Source: Patiriisocius marinistellae (lineage in GTDB: Bacteria; Bacteroidota; Bacteroidia; Flavobacteriales; Flavobacteriaceae). Taken from it: a DNA stretch of 46,574 nucleotides. The position numbers and the translations under genes are program-made. Shown here piece after piece: positions 46,448 to 46,574 of this stretch. Within the stretch, counting starts at the first letter, position 1. Every line of letters begins with the position of its first letter. The notes under the pieces are model-generated. The model saw nothing but the letters and a program-made list of their open reading frames with translations, ran no database searches and was not told where the DNA came from. The DNA lies in NCBI RefSeq assembly GCF_009014635.1, contig NZ_BKCF01000008.1:1-46574 (forward strand), read 5' to 3'.

Positions 46448-46574
46448 TTATCTCTTTAAGGTAAAATGTCCTTTTATTTCTTTTCTTACTTCTTGTTCTG
46501 TGTACTCTACTCTAAACCAGTAGTCACTCGATGGTAACATATTACCATTGTACGTACCGTCCCATCCTGGGGTA
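46448..46574 (-). CDS. C-terminus of a T9SS cargo protein (type-B sorting / gliding-motility C-terminal domain)
   Basis: Partial: only the last 41 codons and the TAA stop (46450-46448) are in the window; the start lies beyond 46574. The visible end contains GWDGTYNGNMLPSSDYWF followed by RVEYTE and a basic finish GHFTLKR. This is the usual end of the gliding-motility-associated C-terminal (CHU_C, type-B) sorting domain, which directs proteins through the type IX secretion system. The PorP/SprF gene directly downstream fits. The length and nature of the passenger cannot be seen. Confidence 0.88.
   Translation of the reverse strand, partial: TPGWDGTYNGNMLPSSDYWFRVEYTEQEVRKEIKGHFTLKR

Overview
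The window looks like a chromosomal segment of an AT-rich (roughly one-third GC by eye) member of the Flavobacteriaceae (Bacteroidota), probably marine. The evidence is the gene families (PorP/SprF and PorG-like type IX secretion proteins, gliding-type C-terminal sorting domain, split MetH, FolK-deoxynucleoside kinase fusion), promoters of the form TTTG-N18..20-TAnnTTTG, and the classic order nadK-porG-uppS-bamA-ompH-ompH-murI. I see no insertion sequence, prophage, CRISPR array or rRNA. Layout, left to right: (1) 1-3637, the N-terminal 1,212 codons of a giant secreted repeat adhesin on the minus strand, then a long AT-rich gap. (2) 4271-4590, a two-tRNA operon (Gly-GCC, Leu-UAA) with its own promoter and terminator. 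(3) 4951-5610, a secreted C1q-like protein. (4) 5623-15924, a minus-strand methionine operon headed by a SAM-I riboswitch: cystathionine gamma-synthase family enzyme, homoserine dehydrogenase, MetH in two polypeptides, MetF, with mutS as the last gene. (5) 16120-25589, mixed housekeeping genes: SpoU methyltransferase, FolK-dNK fusion, queuosine-precursor transporter, AsmA-like protein, LysE-type exporter, GNAT, DUF2797, GH3, small lipoprotein. (6) 25676-29325, tig-clpP-clpX. (7) 29391-33868, GDSL lipoprotein plus FadL-type porin, then pdxJ plus an alpha/beta hydrolase. (8) 34100-42213, the plus-strand envelope cluster CBS-nadK-porG-uppS-bamA-ompH-ompH-murI. (9) 42262-45196, a LytS/LytTR-type two-component pair. 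(10) 45402-46574, a PorP/SprF protein downstream of the C-terminus of another protein carrying a type-B T9SS sorting domain. The parts fit together as follows. Both ends of the window are adhesin or T9SS-cargo loci, and the envelope cluster supplies BamA, Skp-like chaperones and PorG, which such cargo would need. The methionine operon converts an activated homoserine to homocysteine and methionine using 5-methyl-THF made by MetF, and should be shut down when SAM is abundant. The least expected signal is a DNA-level 9-mer, CTTCGGAAA, found 16 times (8 per strand) against about 0.3 expected by my rough base-composition estimate. It falls inside genes in all three reading frames, often through rare codons, and in gaps. 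Five times it occurs as a close inverted pair always in the same order (CTTCGGAAA...TTTCCGAAG). I do not recognise it; it behaves like a genome signature sequence such as an uptake-type, chi-type or protein-binding motif. Other points of interest are an apparent non-canonical AUU start for the FolK-dNK fusion, an alternative pairing beside the riboswitch, and a hairpin ending 7 nt before the mutS start codon.
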